Assembly (NCBI RefSeq): GCF_018130785.1
Contig: NZ_JAFCJT010000020.1
Coordinates: forward strand, 62,001 to 126,000
Reading direction: 5' to 3'
DNA length: 64,000 nucleotides
From: Bradyrhizobium liaoningense
Lineage (GTDB): Bacteria; Pseudomonadota; Alphaproteobacteria; Rhizobiales; Xanthobacteraceae
Shown here piece by piece: positions 40,629 through 48,822 of this stretch (position 1 is the first letter of the stretch; the number at the start of each line of letters is the position of its first letter). Under the pieces are notes generated by a model that was not told where the DNA came from, did not search any database, and was given only the letters and a program-made list of their open reading frames with translations. The position numbers were made by a program, and so were the translations under genes.

Positions 40629-42725
40629 ATGGATTCCAGGATCATGACTGCGCTCGGCGACCGCGTGCTGGAGCTCGGGCCCAAGCCTGCGGCAGACAGC
40701 CCTTACAAGCACTTCAAGCTGACGCGCGATGCCGACGGCGTCGCCTGGCTGCTGTTCGACCGCGCAGATGGCAGCGCCAACACGCTGTCGTCGGACGTGA
40801 TGGAGGAGTTCGATGCCGTGCTTGCGGCGATCGAGACCGAACGTCCCGCAGGCCTCGTGGTCCGCTCAGCAAAGCCATCCGGTTTCATTGCCGGCGCCGA
40901 CGTCAACGAATTCCGCGGCGCGTCCGATCCCGAGATGGTGGAAACGCGCATCCGCGCCGCGCATGCGGTGGTCGACCATCTGGAAGCCTTGAAGCTGCCG
41001 ACGGTCGCGGTGATCCACGGCTTCTGTCTCGGCGGCGGGCTCGAGGTGGCGTTGGCCTGCCAGTCGCGCATTGCCGTTGACGGCGCGCGGTTTGGCTTCC
41101 CGGAGGTGATGCTGGGCCTGCATCCCGGCCTCGGCGGCACCGCGCGCTTTACCGCGCTGGTCAATCCGACCCAGTCGATGGCCTTGATGCTGACTGGCCG
41201 CACCATCGATGCGCGCCGTGCCAGATCGCTCGGTCTCGTCGATACCGTGACGCAGGAGCGGCACGTCCGCAACGCGGTGAAAGACGCGCTGTTCGGCCGC
41301 CTGAAGCGGGTGCGTCCGGGCTTTCTGACGCATGCAGCCAATTTCGGCCCCGTGCGCGGGCTGCTGGCAAAGCGGATGCGCTCGGAAGCGGCGAAGGCTG
41401 CATCGCGCGAACACTATCCGGCCCCTTATGCGCTGATCGATCTCTGGGAGACCCATGGCGGCAGCAAGGCCGCGATGCTGAAGGCCGAGCAGGCATCGTT
41501 CGCCAAATTGATGGTGACGCCCACCGCGCAAAACCTGATCCGCGTGTTCTTCCTGCGCGAGCAGATGAAGAAGGCGACCGGCAGCGGCAACGCGATCAGG
41601 CATGTCCACGTCATCGGCGCCGGCGCCATGGGTGGCGACATCGCGGCCTGGTGTGCGGGGCAGGGGTTGCGCGTCTCGCTCGCCGACATGAAGGCAGAGC
41701 CGGTCGCAGGCGCGGTGAAGCGCGCGGCCGAGCTTTACGGCAAGATCATCCGAAAACCCACCGAGGTGCGGGATGCGCTTGATCGCCTGATCCCCGATAT
41801 GGACGGCGAGGGTGTCCGCAACGCCGATCTCATCATCGAGGCGGTGCCGGAAAAGCTCGAGCTGAAGCAGAAGGTCTATGCCGGCCTCGAGCCAAAGATG
41901 AAGACGGGCGCGATCCTCGCGACCAACACGTCGAGCATTCCGCTTCAGGATCTGCGCGCGACGCTGGCGCGGCCGGAGCGGCTCGTGGGCCTGCATTTCT
42001 TCAACCCGGTATCGCGGCTGCAGCTGGTCGAGGTCGTCAGCCATGACGGCAACGATGCACAGGTCTTGAAGGAGGCGCTCGCCTTCGTCGGTGCGATCGA
42101 CCGTCTGCCACTCCCCGTGAAGAGTTCGCCCGGCTTCCTCGTCAACCGCGCGCTGACGCCCTACATGCTGGAGGCGATGGTGATGCTGGACGAGAAGACC
42201 GACCAGCGCCTGATCGACGCCGCGGCCGAGCAGTTCGGCATGCCGATGGGGCCGATCGAGCTCGCGGACCAGGTCGGGCTCGACATCTGCCTCGACGTCG
42301 GTGACATGCTGCGCACCAAGTTCGGAGATCTGCTGCCGCCGACGCCGGCTTGGCTGCGCGAGAAGGTCGCCAAGGGCGAGCTCGGCCGCAAGACCGGCAA
42401 GGGTTTTTACACCTGGAAGGACGGCAAGGCGGAGAAGGCACAGCTCGCCGAGACCGGCCCGCGCGTCACGGACCAGATGATCGACCGCCTGGTGCTGCCG
42501 ATGTCCAATGTCTGCGTCGCGGCGCTGCGCGAAGGCATCGTCGACGATCCCGATGCGGTCGACGGCGCCATGATCTTCGGCACCGGATATGCACCGTTCC
42601 GCGGCGGTCCGCTGAACTACGCGCGCACGCGCGGCGTGGAAAATGTCGTATCCACCTTGCGCGCGCTGGCCGAGCGATTCGGCGGGCGCTTTGCGCCCGA
42701 TCCGGGCTGGGACAATTTCAAGTGA
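40629..42725 (+). CDS. fadJ: Bifunctional enoyl-CoA hydratase / 3-hydroxyacyl-CoA dehydrogenase
   Basis: A 698-residue fused enzyme. The N-terminal crotonase domain has SGFIAGADVNEF, the oxyanion and Glu region in HGFCLGGGLEVALAC, and FPEVMLGLHPGLGGT. The C-terminal dehydrogenase has the NAD motif VIGAGAMGGDIA, NTSS and HFFNPV, with a second helical domain ending in FGTGYAPFRGGPL. It carries out hydration and the second oxidation of beta-oxidation. The start at 40629 follows GAGGCGG. It should form an alpha2beta2 complex with the thiolase. Confidence 0.92.
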   Translation: MDSRIMTALGDRVLELGPKPAADSPYKHFKLTRDADGVAWLLFDRADGSANTLSSDVMEEFDAVLAAIETERPAGLVVRSAKPSGFIAGADVNEFRGASDPEMVETRIRAAHAVVDHLEALKLPTVAVIHGFCLGGGLEVALACQSRIAVDGARFGFPEVMLGLHPGLGGTARFTALVNPTQSMALMLTGRTIDARRARSLGLVDTVTQERHVRNAVKDALFGRLKRVRPGFLTHAANFGPVRGLLAKRMRSEAAKAASREHYPAPYALIDLWETHGGSKAAMLKAEQASFAKLMVTPTAQNLIRVFFLREQMKKATGSGNAIRHVHVIGAGAMGGDIAAWCAGQGLRVSLADMKAEPVAGAVKRAAELYGKIIRKPTEVRDALDRLIPDMDGEGVRNADLIIEAVPEKLELKQKVYAGLEPKMKTGAILATNTSSIPLQDLRATLARPERLVGLHFFNPVSRLQLVEVVSHDGNDAQVLKEALAFVGAIDRLPLPVKSSPGFLVNRALTPYMLEAMVMLDEKTDQRLIDAAAEQFGMPMGPIELADQVGLDICLDVGDMLRTKFGDLLPPTPAWLREKVAKGELGRKTGKGFYTWKDGKAEKAQLAETGPRVTDQMIDRLVLPMSNVCVAALREGIVDDPDAVDGAMIFGTGYAPFRGGPLNYARTRGVENVVSTLRALAERFGGRFAPDPGWDNFK

Positions 42726-42732
42726 GAGCCAT

Positions 42733-43143
42733 ATGACCGAGAAGCACGACACCGCGCCGCGCGGCGATCTCTGCATCCGCACGCTGGCGATGCCCGCCGA
42801 CACCAACGCCAATGGCGACATCTTCGGCGGCTGGCTGCTCAGCCAGATGGACGTCGGCGGCGGCGTGTTCGCATCGAAGATCGCGAAGTCGCGCACCGTG
42901 ACCGTCGCGATCGAGGCGATGAATTTTCGCAAAGCGGTCTATGTCGGCGATCTCGTCTCGGTCTATGCCAATCTCGTCCGCGTGGGCCGCACCTCGATGA
43001 CCGTGCATCTGGAAGCCTGGGCGCTGCGACGCGGGGAGGAGCATCCCTTCCTCGTCACCGACGGCAACTTCACCTATGTCTCGATCGACGAGCATGGCCG
43101 CCCGCAGGAAGTTCGCTCGACCGAAACACCCATCGCGACGTAA
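42733..43143 (+). CDS. Acyl-CoA thioesterase, YciA-like hotdog protein
   Basis: A 136-residue hotdog-fold protein. DTNANGDIFGGWLLSQMD is the YciA/BACH signature with the catalytic Asp; VAIEAMNFRKAVYVGDLVSV follows. It hydrolyses acyl-CoA to acid and CoA, balancing free CoA. It is the last gene of the beta-oxidation operon, 7 bases after the fadJ stop. A hairpin (CGCTCTGC/GCAGAGCG, 43154-43187) follows. Confidence 0.9.
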   Translation: MTEKHDTAPRGDLCIRTLAMPADTNANGDIFGGWLLSQMDVGGGVFASKIAKSRTVTVAIEAMNFRKAVYVGDLVSVYANLVRVGRTSMTVHLEAWALRRGEEHPFLVTDGNFTYVSIDEHGRPQEVRSTETPIAT

Positions 43144-43364
43144 TCGCGCGCGACGCTCTGCCCCATCTCACGAAAACTTGCAGAGCGCCAAACGCGGCAC
43201 GACTGAGTCAAGGCGTCGCGGCTTCGCCAACAACAAGTCATAAAACGGATGAGGTCCCGGCGTACTCAATAGCCCGTCGATTCGGGGTGAAAACCGGCTG
43301 ATTTGCCTGAGGAACTTTCGGGCAGGGATCCAGTTATTTGCCCGCACTGAGGAATCTACGGGCC

Positions 43365-43556
43365 ATGCCGGACAGCTACATCATCGAAGTTAATTCAGAG
43401 GCCGCGGGCATCGTCGTTCGCGGTCACGGGGGCTACTGCTTCTTCGCTTCGTCCCACCAGTTCAATCGCCTTGAAGGCCAGCTCTTCCGCAACGCCCGCG
43501 AAGCCGAACGCGCCGCGCGCAAGCTGGTTAATGGCGATGTGAAGGAAGCGGCGTAG
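43365..43556 (+). CDS. Small hypothetical protein (63 aa)
   Basis: A 63-residue soluble protein beginning MPDSYIIEVNSEAAGIVVRG, then an aromatic central part (GGYCFFASSHQFNRLEG) and a basic helix with RNAREAERAARKL. The pattern of beta strands followed by one helix is typical of small single-domain proteins in bradyrhizobia; I recognise no named family. The ribosome site is weak (ACGGGCC). It is flanked by repeats. Confidence 0.6.
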   Translation: MPDSYIIEVNSEAAGIVVRGHGGYCFFASSHQFNRLEGQLFRNAREAERAARKLVNGDVKEAA

Positions 43557-43567
43557 TCGCCGCCGCT

Positions 43568-43684
43568 GGCGATTTCTGGCGGGCAAAGCGTGGTCGGAAT
43601 TTTTTGCAGCCCTTGATGCCGCTGCCTTTTCCTTATCCCTTCATGTCCGCCGAAGCCTTGGCGAAGGCGGATGTGGGAGAAGGT
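43568..43684 (+). repeat. Direct repeat, copy 1, before NTF2-like gene 1
   Basis: A stretch of ~115 bases, including GCAAAGCGTGGTCGGAATTT and CATGTCCGCCGAAGCCTTGG, recurs with few changes at 44312-44424. Each copy sits on the 3' side of an NTF2-like gene region. The rest of the gap to 43823 is a GC-rich hairpin (CCCTCTCCC-type). Confidence 0.8.
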
Positions 43685-43823
43685 GGCGCGAAGCGCCGGA
43701 TGAGGGGGTGTTTCCGCGAATCCAATCGTGAGAGGGTCGCCCGCGGGGGCAACCCCTTGTAAGTCGAAGCGCCGCTGTCGCGGCGAGCCACCCTCTCCCA
43801 CAGGGGAGGGGTAAGAGCGTCGA

Positions 43824-44216
43824 TCACAACTTCGTCGCGGAGCGTGACAACAGCTTCCAATCGTCGCCCTGCTTCAGCCAGTTCATCAGGATATGAAGGC
43901 TGTTTGCCACTCTCTGTCCGCCGGTCATCATCTCGGCCAGCCAATGGAAGCGCACGATCGCGACGGGGCCGACGATCTTGATGGTCGGGTCCTTGTACGT
44001 AATCGACAGGAACTCCGTCTTGCCGTCGGTGGCGTTGGCAACGAAGGCCGCCCTGTCCTCGAGGAAGCCGTTGGAGTGGCTGTAGCTGAGATCATCCGCG
44101 CATAGCGCGCTGAGCGCTTTCGGGTCGGCCGCGATCTGGGCGAGACGAAATGCCTCGACGTTTCTTGCCACCGCCTCGTGGTCCGTTATGGCGGCATGAT
44201 CGCGATTCAGTGTCAT
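43824..44216 (-). CDS. NTF2-like protein, copy 1, without signal peptide
   Basis: A 130-residue NTF2-fold protein (DUF4440-like), starting MTLNRDHAAITDHEAVARNV after a GGAGGA ribosome site. Its body (EAFRLAQIAADPKAL, LCADDLSYSHSNG, LLSRSATKL) is closely similar to the gene at 44672, and the upstream leader is homologous too. However, the ~30-residue Tat-type signal of the other copy is missing: the first few residues (MT-hydrophobic-NR) are shared, then the sequence jumps to the mature part. This copy should be cytoplasmic. Ligand unknown. Confidence 0.82.
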   Translation of the reverse strand: MTLNRDHAAITDHEAVARNVEAFRLAQIAADPKALSALCADDLSYSHSNGFLEDRAAFVANATDGKTEFLSITYKDPTIKIVGPVAIVRFHWLAEMMTGGQRVANSLHILMNWLKQGDDWKLLSRSATKL

Positions 44217-44671
44217 CGTGTCCTCCGTTCTTGATCTTGCGCCCACTGTTGCAGCCGCACTTGATTTTGTCGAGCGTCAGGTCGCAATACGCTCGCATTG
44301 CGAGAGGTGGCGCGATTTCTGACGCGCAAAGCGTGGTCGGAATTTTTGCAGCCGCTGATGCTGCGGCCTTCTTTCTTCTCCCCTCATGTCCGCCGAAGCC
44401 TTGGCGAAGGCGGATGTGGGAGAGGGTGCATAGGCCGCCTTCGGCGGCCGTTGCTAAGAGAACGCCGAAGCAAAGCTTCGGCTATAGCGTCGGATGAGGA
44501 GAGCCTGAATCTGCGAATTCAATTGTGAGAGGTCTGCTCGCGGAGGGAAACCCCTCACCCGTCTCGCCGCTGGCGCCATAGCCGATGCAAAGCATCGGCG
44601 TTCTCAAGAACGGCGGCCGAGGGCCGCCTATGCCACCCTCTCCCACAAGGGGGAGAGGGTAAGAGCACCGA
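44217..44671. repeat. 455-bp repeat-filled gap between the NTF2-like copies
   Basis: The part next to copy 1 (44217-44290) is its promoter, homologous to that of copy 2. Then comes the direct repeat 44312-44424. A long inverted repeat (44415-~44495 with ~44566-44647) follows, with paired parts such as TGTGGGAGAGGG / CCCTCTCCCACA and GAGAACGCCGA / TCGGCGTTCTC. No gene is seen. Confidence 0.75.
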
Positions 44672-45124
44672 TCACAACTTCGTTGCCGCCCGCGACAGCA
44701 GCTTCCAATCGTCGCCCTGCTTCTGCCAGTTCATCAGGATGTGAAGATTGGTCGATACTTTCTTCCCATCGGCCGCCATTTCCTGTTCGCCCAACCAGTG
44801 GAAGCGCACGATCGCTGCGGGCCCGACGACCTTGATGGTCGGATCCTTGTATTCGATCGACAGGAATTTGGACTTGCCGTCGGTGGCGTTGGTGACGAAG
44901 GTCGCCTTGTCCTCGACCCGGCCGTTGGAATGGCTGTAGCTCACGTCGTCGGCGCAGAGCGCGCCAAGCGCCTTGGGATCGGCCGCGATCTGGGCAAGGC
45001 GGAAGGCCTCGACCTTTTTCGCCACGGCTTCCTCATCCGCCGAGGCCGCCAGCGCCGGTGCTGTGAGAGCGAGCGCGGAGACAGCAAGGGTCGAGAGAGC
45101 CAGATCGCGTCGGTTGATCGTCAT
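44672..45124 (-). CDS. NTF2-like protein, copy 2, exported by a Tat-type signal
   Basis: A 150-residue protein, start after AGGAGG. The N-terminus INRRDLALSTLAVSALALTA is a twin-arginine-like signal ending near ALA-ASADEE. The NTF2 domain that follows has KVEAFRLAQIAADPKALGA, LCADDVSYSHSNGRVED and HILMNWQKQGDDWKLLSRAA. It is the paralogue of the gene at 43824. Probably a periplasmic ligand-binding or enzyme-like protein of unknown substrate. Confidence 0.85.
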   Translation of the reverse strand: MTINRRDLALSTLAVSALALTAPALAASADEEAVAKKVEAFRLAQIAADPKALGALCADDVSYSHSNGRVEDKATFVTNATDGKSKFLSIEYKDPTIKVVGPAAIVRFHWLGEQEMAADGKKVSTNLHILMNWQKQGDDWKLLSRAATKL

Positions 45125-45278
45125 CGTTTCCTCCTTTTTGATCTTGCACGGAGTGTTGCAGCCGCGTGCGACTTTGTCGAGTGTCGCGTGATGGTCATGC
45201 ACGTGCGTCATTGCGCGATCGGGGCTGCATTGATACGTGTTTCGCATTGATGCATCGTGCATTCGGGAAAGTACGGAA

Positions 45279-45977
45279 ATGATCGAGGCCAAAGGGCAGG
45301 CGCAGGGGCAAGTGACGGGCAAGGCGCTGCTGTTCGACATCGACGGCACGCTTGCCAACACAGACCCGCTGCATCTCAAGGCGTTCAACCAGGTGCTTGG
45401 GCCGCGCGGCCACGTTTTCGATCACGCGCGCTTCTCCAGGGAGCTGCAAGGCTTCGCCAATGCGTCGATCGGCGAGCGCTTTCTGGGCGACGAAACGGTG
45501 GAACGCCGCGCCGTGATCCTCGGCGAGAAGGAAGAAATCTTCCGCACGCTCGTCGCCGGACAGATCGAGCCGCTGCCGGGACTGATGGCGCTGCTCGATC
45601 GGGCGGACGCCGCCGGCATTCCCATGGTCGCCGTGACCAACGCGCCGCGGCTGAACGCGGAGCTGTTGCTCTCCGGCCTCGGCGTGACGCGCCGCTTCAG
45701 GGCGCTCGTGATCGGCGACGAGCTTCCGCACGGCAAGCCGCACCCGCTGCCCTATCAGGAAGGGCTGCGCTTCGTCGGCGGCAGTGCGGCCGCCTCCATT
45801 GCGTTCGAGGATTCTCGCTCCGGCGTGCAGTCGGCCGCCGCTGCGGGCATTCCGACCATCGGCATCCGGACCAGCCTCAGCCATGCTGACCTTGTTGGAG
45901 CCGGCGCGGTCGCGTCCGCCAGTGCCTTCGACGATCCGGAACTGCTCGCGCGCCTCGCCGCCGCGATGGCGTGGTGA
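45279..45977 (+). CDS. HAD superfamily sugar-phosphatase-like hydrolase
   Basis: A 232-residue HAD phosphatase with all four motifs: DIDGTLANTD (nucleophile Asp), VTNAPR, GKPHPLPY and FEDSRSGVQSAAAAG. The cap is the helical C1 type used by phosphoglycolate phosphatase and beta-phosphoglucomutase-like enzymes. It lies 91 bases before glpR. A role on glycerol-3-phosphate or a related phosphate is possible by context but not shown. Confidence 0.85.
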   Translation: MIEAKGQAQGQVTGKALLFDIDGTLANTDPLHLKAFNQVLGPRGHVFDHARFSRELQGFANASIGERFLGDETVERRAVILGEKEEIFRTLVAGQIEPLPGLMALLDRADAAGIPMVAVTNAPRLNAELLLSGLGVTRRFRALVIGDELPHGKPHPLPYQEGLRFVGGSAAASIAFEDSRSGVQSAAAAGIPTIGIRTSLSHADLVGAGAVASASAFDDPELLARLAAAMAW

Positions 45978-46068
45978 GGGGCTTCGTCCGTTAACCGTGA
46001 TCGATGCGCGCATTGACCGAACGCGTGAACCGCCGCACCATGCGGCATCTTGATTTGAGGCCATCGCC

Positions 46069-46917
46069 GTGACCGGATTGACCCATCGCCAAGCCGAAAT
46101 CCTCAACATCGCGCGCGCCTCGGGCCGCGTCATGGTCGAGGAGCTCGCGCGCAAGTTCGAGGTCTCGGCGCAGACGATCCGCAAGGATCTCAACGATCTC
46201 TGCGAGCGCCGCTCGCTGACCCGCGTCCATGGTGGCGCGATCATTGCGTCCGGCGTCGAAAACCTCGCCTACGAGGCGCGCCGCTTTGTTGCCGCCGACG
46301 AGAAGAAGGCCATTGGCGCGGCGGCCGCATCGCTGATCCCGAATGGCTGCTCGCTCTTCATCAATATCGGCACCACGACCGAGGAGGTGGCGAGCGCGCT
46401 GACCTCGCACGAGGATCTGCTCGTCATCACCAACAATCTCAACGTCGCGATGCTGCTCTACCGCCATCCCCGCATCGAGGTGGTGGTCGCCGGCGGCACG
46501 GTGCGGCGCGCCGACGGCGCCGTGGTCGGCTCGACCGCGACGCAGCTGATCGGCCAGTTCAAGGTTGACTACGCCATCATTGGCGCGTCCGCGATCGACG
46601 AGGAGGGCGCGCTGCTCGACTTCGACTATCGCGAGGTGCAGGTGGCGCAGGCCATCATCGCCAATGCCCGCAGCGTCATGCTGGTGGCTGATTCCACAAA
46701 ACTTCGCCGCAGCGCGCCGGTGCGCATCGCCCATATCAGCCAGATCCAGACCTTCGTCACCGATCAGGAACTCCCGGAGCGCCTCGCCACCATCTGCCAC
46801 GGCAAGGGCATCGAGGTGATGGCGGCGATGCCGAAGGAGGCGGGGGATATCGACGACTCCCAGGCCGAGACGCCGGACGCCGCGCCTGATGCGGCACCGG
46901 TGGTGCGGCTGAGGTAG
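46069..46917 (+). CDS. glpR: DeoR-family repressor of glycerol metabolism (GlpR)
   Basis: A 282-residue DeoR protein from a GTG. The N-terminal winged HTH (RQAEILNIARASGRVMVEEL, SAQTIRKDLNDLCERRSLTR, VHGGA) is followed by a sugar-phosphate sensor domain (INIGTTTEEVASAL, VVAGGTVRRADGAVVGS, DYREVQVAQAII). Position upstream of glpD and the transporter operon supports GlpR, which in the family releases DNA on binding glycerol-3-phosphate. A palindromic TTTCG-rich operator at 47202 is a likely target. The C-terminal tail is Asp/Ala/Pro-rich. Confidence 0.88.
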   Translation: MTGLTHRQAEILNIARASGRVMVEELARKFEVSAQTIRKDLNDLCERRSLTRVHGGAIIASGVENLAYEARRFVAADEKKAIGAAAASLIPNGCSLFINIGTTTEEVASALTSHEDLLVITNNLNVAMLLYRHPRIEVVVAGGTVRRADGAVVGSTATQLIGQFKVDYAIIGASAIDEEGALLDFDYREVQVAQAIIANARSVMLVADSTKLRRSAPVRIAHISQIQTFVTDQELPERLATICHGKGIEVMAAMPKEAGDIDDSQAETPDAAPDAAPVVRLR

Positions 46918-47271
46918 CGGCTTCTTACCCTCCCCTGGAGGGGCCCTGGAGGGGGAGGGTCGGCGCGAAGCGCCGGGTGGGGTGAAGCCGCACGGGAATT
47001 CCCACCGGCAGCCCGCGCCGCGAGCGTGCCTTCTATCGATTAGCTTCCACGCCGCAAGACCGTCACCCCACACCGCTCGCGTTGCGCGCGATCGACCCTC
47101 CTCCTCCAGGAGAAGGTGACAGGCTGCCTGCCTACGCCTTCACCCTCGCTGCCCACAAAAAATGTTCCACTTTCACTTCTTTCGACCTCTCTTTCATCTT
47201 GCTTTCGTTTTTCGGTGTGATCTAATGAAAAGCGAAAGTAGTCGCTCGAAGGAACGAGCGGTCGCCGGGGG
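46918..47271. other. 354-bp glpR-glpD intergenic region
   Basis: It starts with a GC-rich hairpin (CCCTCCCC at 46928-46935 and GGGGAGGG at 46952-46959), a probable transcript end for glpR, followed by a GC-rich repeat relic. The last ~110 bases are AT-rich with several TTTCG/TTTCA words and form the glpD promoter region with its operator. No gene seen. Confidence 0.65.
47202..47238. promoter_or_regulatory. GlpR-type palindromic operator before glpD
   Basis: CTTTCGTTTTTC (47202-47213) and GAAAAGCGAAAG (47227-47238) are inverted with one mismatch, 13 bases apart. TTTCA and TTTCG repeats continue upstream (47171-47200). TTTCG-type words are typical of DeoR-family operators. Confidence 0.7.
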
Positions 47272-48822
47272 ATGCGTCTGTTGGAGCGTATTTTCGACCT
47301 CGCCATTATCGGAGGCGGTGTTAACGGCTGCGGCATCGCGCGCGATGCGGTGGGCCGCGGCAACACGGTTTTCCTGTGCGAAATGAACGATTTGGCGAGC
47401 GGGACCTCGTCCTGGTCGACCAAGCTGGTGCATGGCGGCCTGCGCTATCTCGAATATTACGAGTTTCGCCTGGTCCGCGAGGCGCTGATCGAGCGCGAGA
47501 TTCTCTGGGGCATCGCGCCCCATATCATCCGCCCCCTGCGTTTCGTTTTGCCGCATCACGCCGGCCTGCGCCCGGCCTGGCTGCTGCGCCTCGGCCTCTT
47601 CCTCTATGACCATATCGGCGGCCGGCACCTGTTGCCGGCGACGCGCTCGGTCGATCTTGGGCGTGACGAGGTCGGCCGTCCGCTGATCCCGAACCGCTAC
47701 AGCCGCGCGTTCGAATATTCCGACTGCTTCGTCGACGACGCCCGCCTCGTCGTGCTCAACGCGCGCGATGCCGCCGACAAGGGCGCCGAGATCCGCACCC
47801 GCACCCGTGCAACCGATATCAAGCAGTCCGACGGCATCTGGACCGTGAGCATGGTCAACACGCTGACCGGCGCGCGTTCGCAGGTCCAGGCCCGCGCGCT
47901 GGTCAATGCCGGCGGCCCCTGGGTCGAGGAGGTGCTCGGCCGCGGCGCCGGCGTCAACGCGAAAGCCAAGGTGCGCCTGGTGCAGGGCTCGCACATCGTG
48001 GTCAAAAAACTCTACGACCACGATCGCGCCTATATGTTCCAGAACGCCGACGGCCGCATCATCTTCGTCATCCCGTACCAGGACGATTTCACGCTGATTG
48101 GCACGACTGATCGCGACTATGACGGCGACCCCTCCAAGGTGAAGGCGACGGCCGAGGAGATTCAGTATCTCTGCGCCGCCGCGAGCGAATACCTGGCCAA
48201 GCCGGTGACATCAGAGGACGTGGTCTGGACCTATTCCGGTGTGCGACCGCTTTATGACGACGGCGCCAGCGAAGCCAAGGCGGCGACGCGTGACTACGTG
48301 TTCGAGCTCGACACGCCCGGCGGCGCGCCACTGCTCTCGATCTATGGCGGCAAGATCACGACCTACCGACGGCTCGCCGAAGAGGCGCTGGAACGGCTCG
48401 CGCCCTATCTTCGCAGTGCGAAAGCGCGCGAAGGCTGGACCGGCAAATGGCCGTTGCCCGGCGGCGACATGGGTGTGTCCGATGTCGACGGCCTGATCGC
48501 CGAGCTCCAGCGCGGCTATCCCTTCCTCAGCCACGAGCACGCAAGGCGTCTCGCCCGCGCTTACGGTACCCGCGCCATCAAGCTGCTCGGCGATGCGAAA
48601 TCGGCGGCCGATCTCGGCGAGGCCTTCGGCGCGACGCTGACCGAGCGCGAGGTCCGCTACCTCATGGCCAATGAATGGGCGGTCACAGCGGAAGACATCG
48701 TCTGGCGCCGCTCCAAGCTCGGCCTGCGACTATCTGCCGACGAGATCGCTGCATTGAACGACTGGATTGCAACCCACACTGTGCCGCAAAGTCCCCTGCT
48801 GGAAGCGGGAGGACGCTCATGA
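47272..48822 (+). CDS. glpD: Glycerol-3-phosphate dehydrogenase (FAD-dependent)
   Basis: A 516-residue flavoprotein. DLAIIGGGVNGCGIARDAVG is the FAD Rossmann motif, SSWSTKLVHGGLRYLE the GlpD signature, and YGGKITTYRRLAEEALE the C-terminal FAD/substrate region. It oxidises glycerol-3-phosphate to dihydroxyacetone phosphate and gives electrons to quinone at the inner membrane. It heads the glycerol operon and overlaps glpS by ATGA. The ATG at 47272 has GGGGG too close; a TTG at 47281 is a possible alternative start. Confidence 0.93.
   Translation: MRLLERIFDLAIIGGGVNGCGIARDAVGRGNTVFLCEMNDLASGTSSWSTKLVHGGLRYLEYYEFRLVREALIEREILWGIAPHIIRPLRFVLPHHAGLRPAWLLRLGLFLYDHIGGRHLLPATRSVDLGRDEVGRPLIPNRYSRAFEYSDCFVDDARLVVLNARDAADKGAEIRTRTRATDIKQSDGIWTVSMVNTLTGARSQVQARALVNAGGPWVEEVLGRGAGVNAKAKVRLVQGSHIVVKKLYDHDRAYMFQNADGRIIFVIPYQDDFTLIGTTDRDYDGDPSKVKATAEEIQYLCAAASEYLAKPVTSEDVVWTYSGVRPLYDDGASEAKAATRDYVFELDTPGGAPLLSIYGGKITTYRRLAEEALERLAPYLRSAKAREGWTGKWPLPGGDMGVSDVDGLIAELQRGYPFLSHEHARRLARAYGTRAIKLLGDAKSAADLGEAFGATLTEREVRYLMANEWAVTAEDIVWRRSKLGLRLSADEIAALNDWIATHTVPQSPLLEAGGRS

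Noticed and set aside
43154..43187. Inverted repeat CGCTCTGC/GCAGAGCG after the thioesterase gene as a terminator
   Set aside because: The loop is long and there is no T run, so it is only mentioned with the gene rather than called as a terminator.
48089..48331. Short Arg-rich frames antisense to glpD
   Set aside because: Typical shadow frames, no ribosome site and no conserved features.
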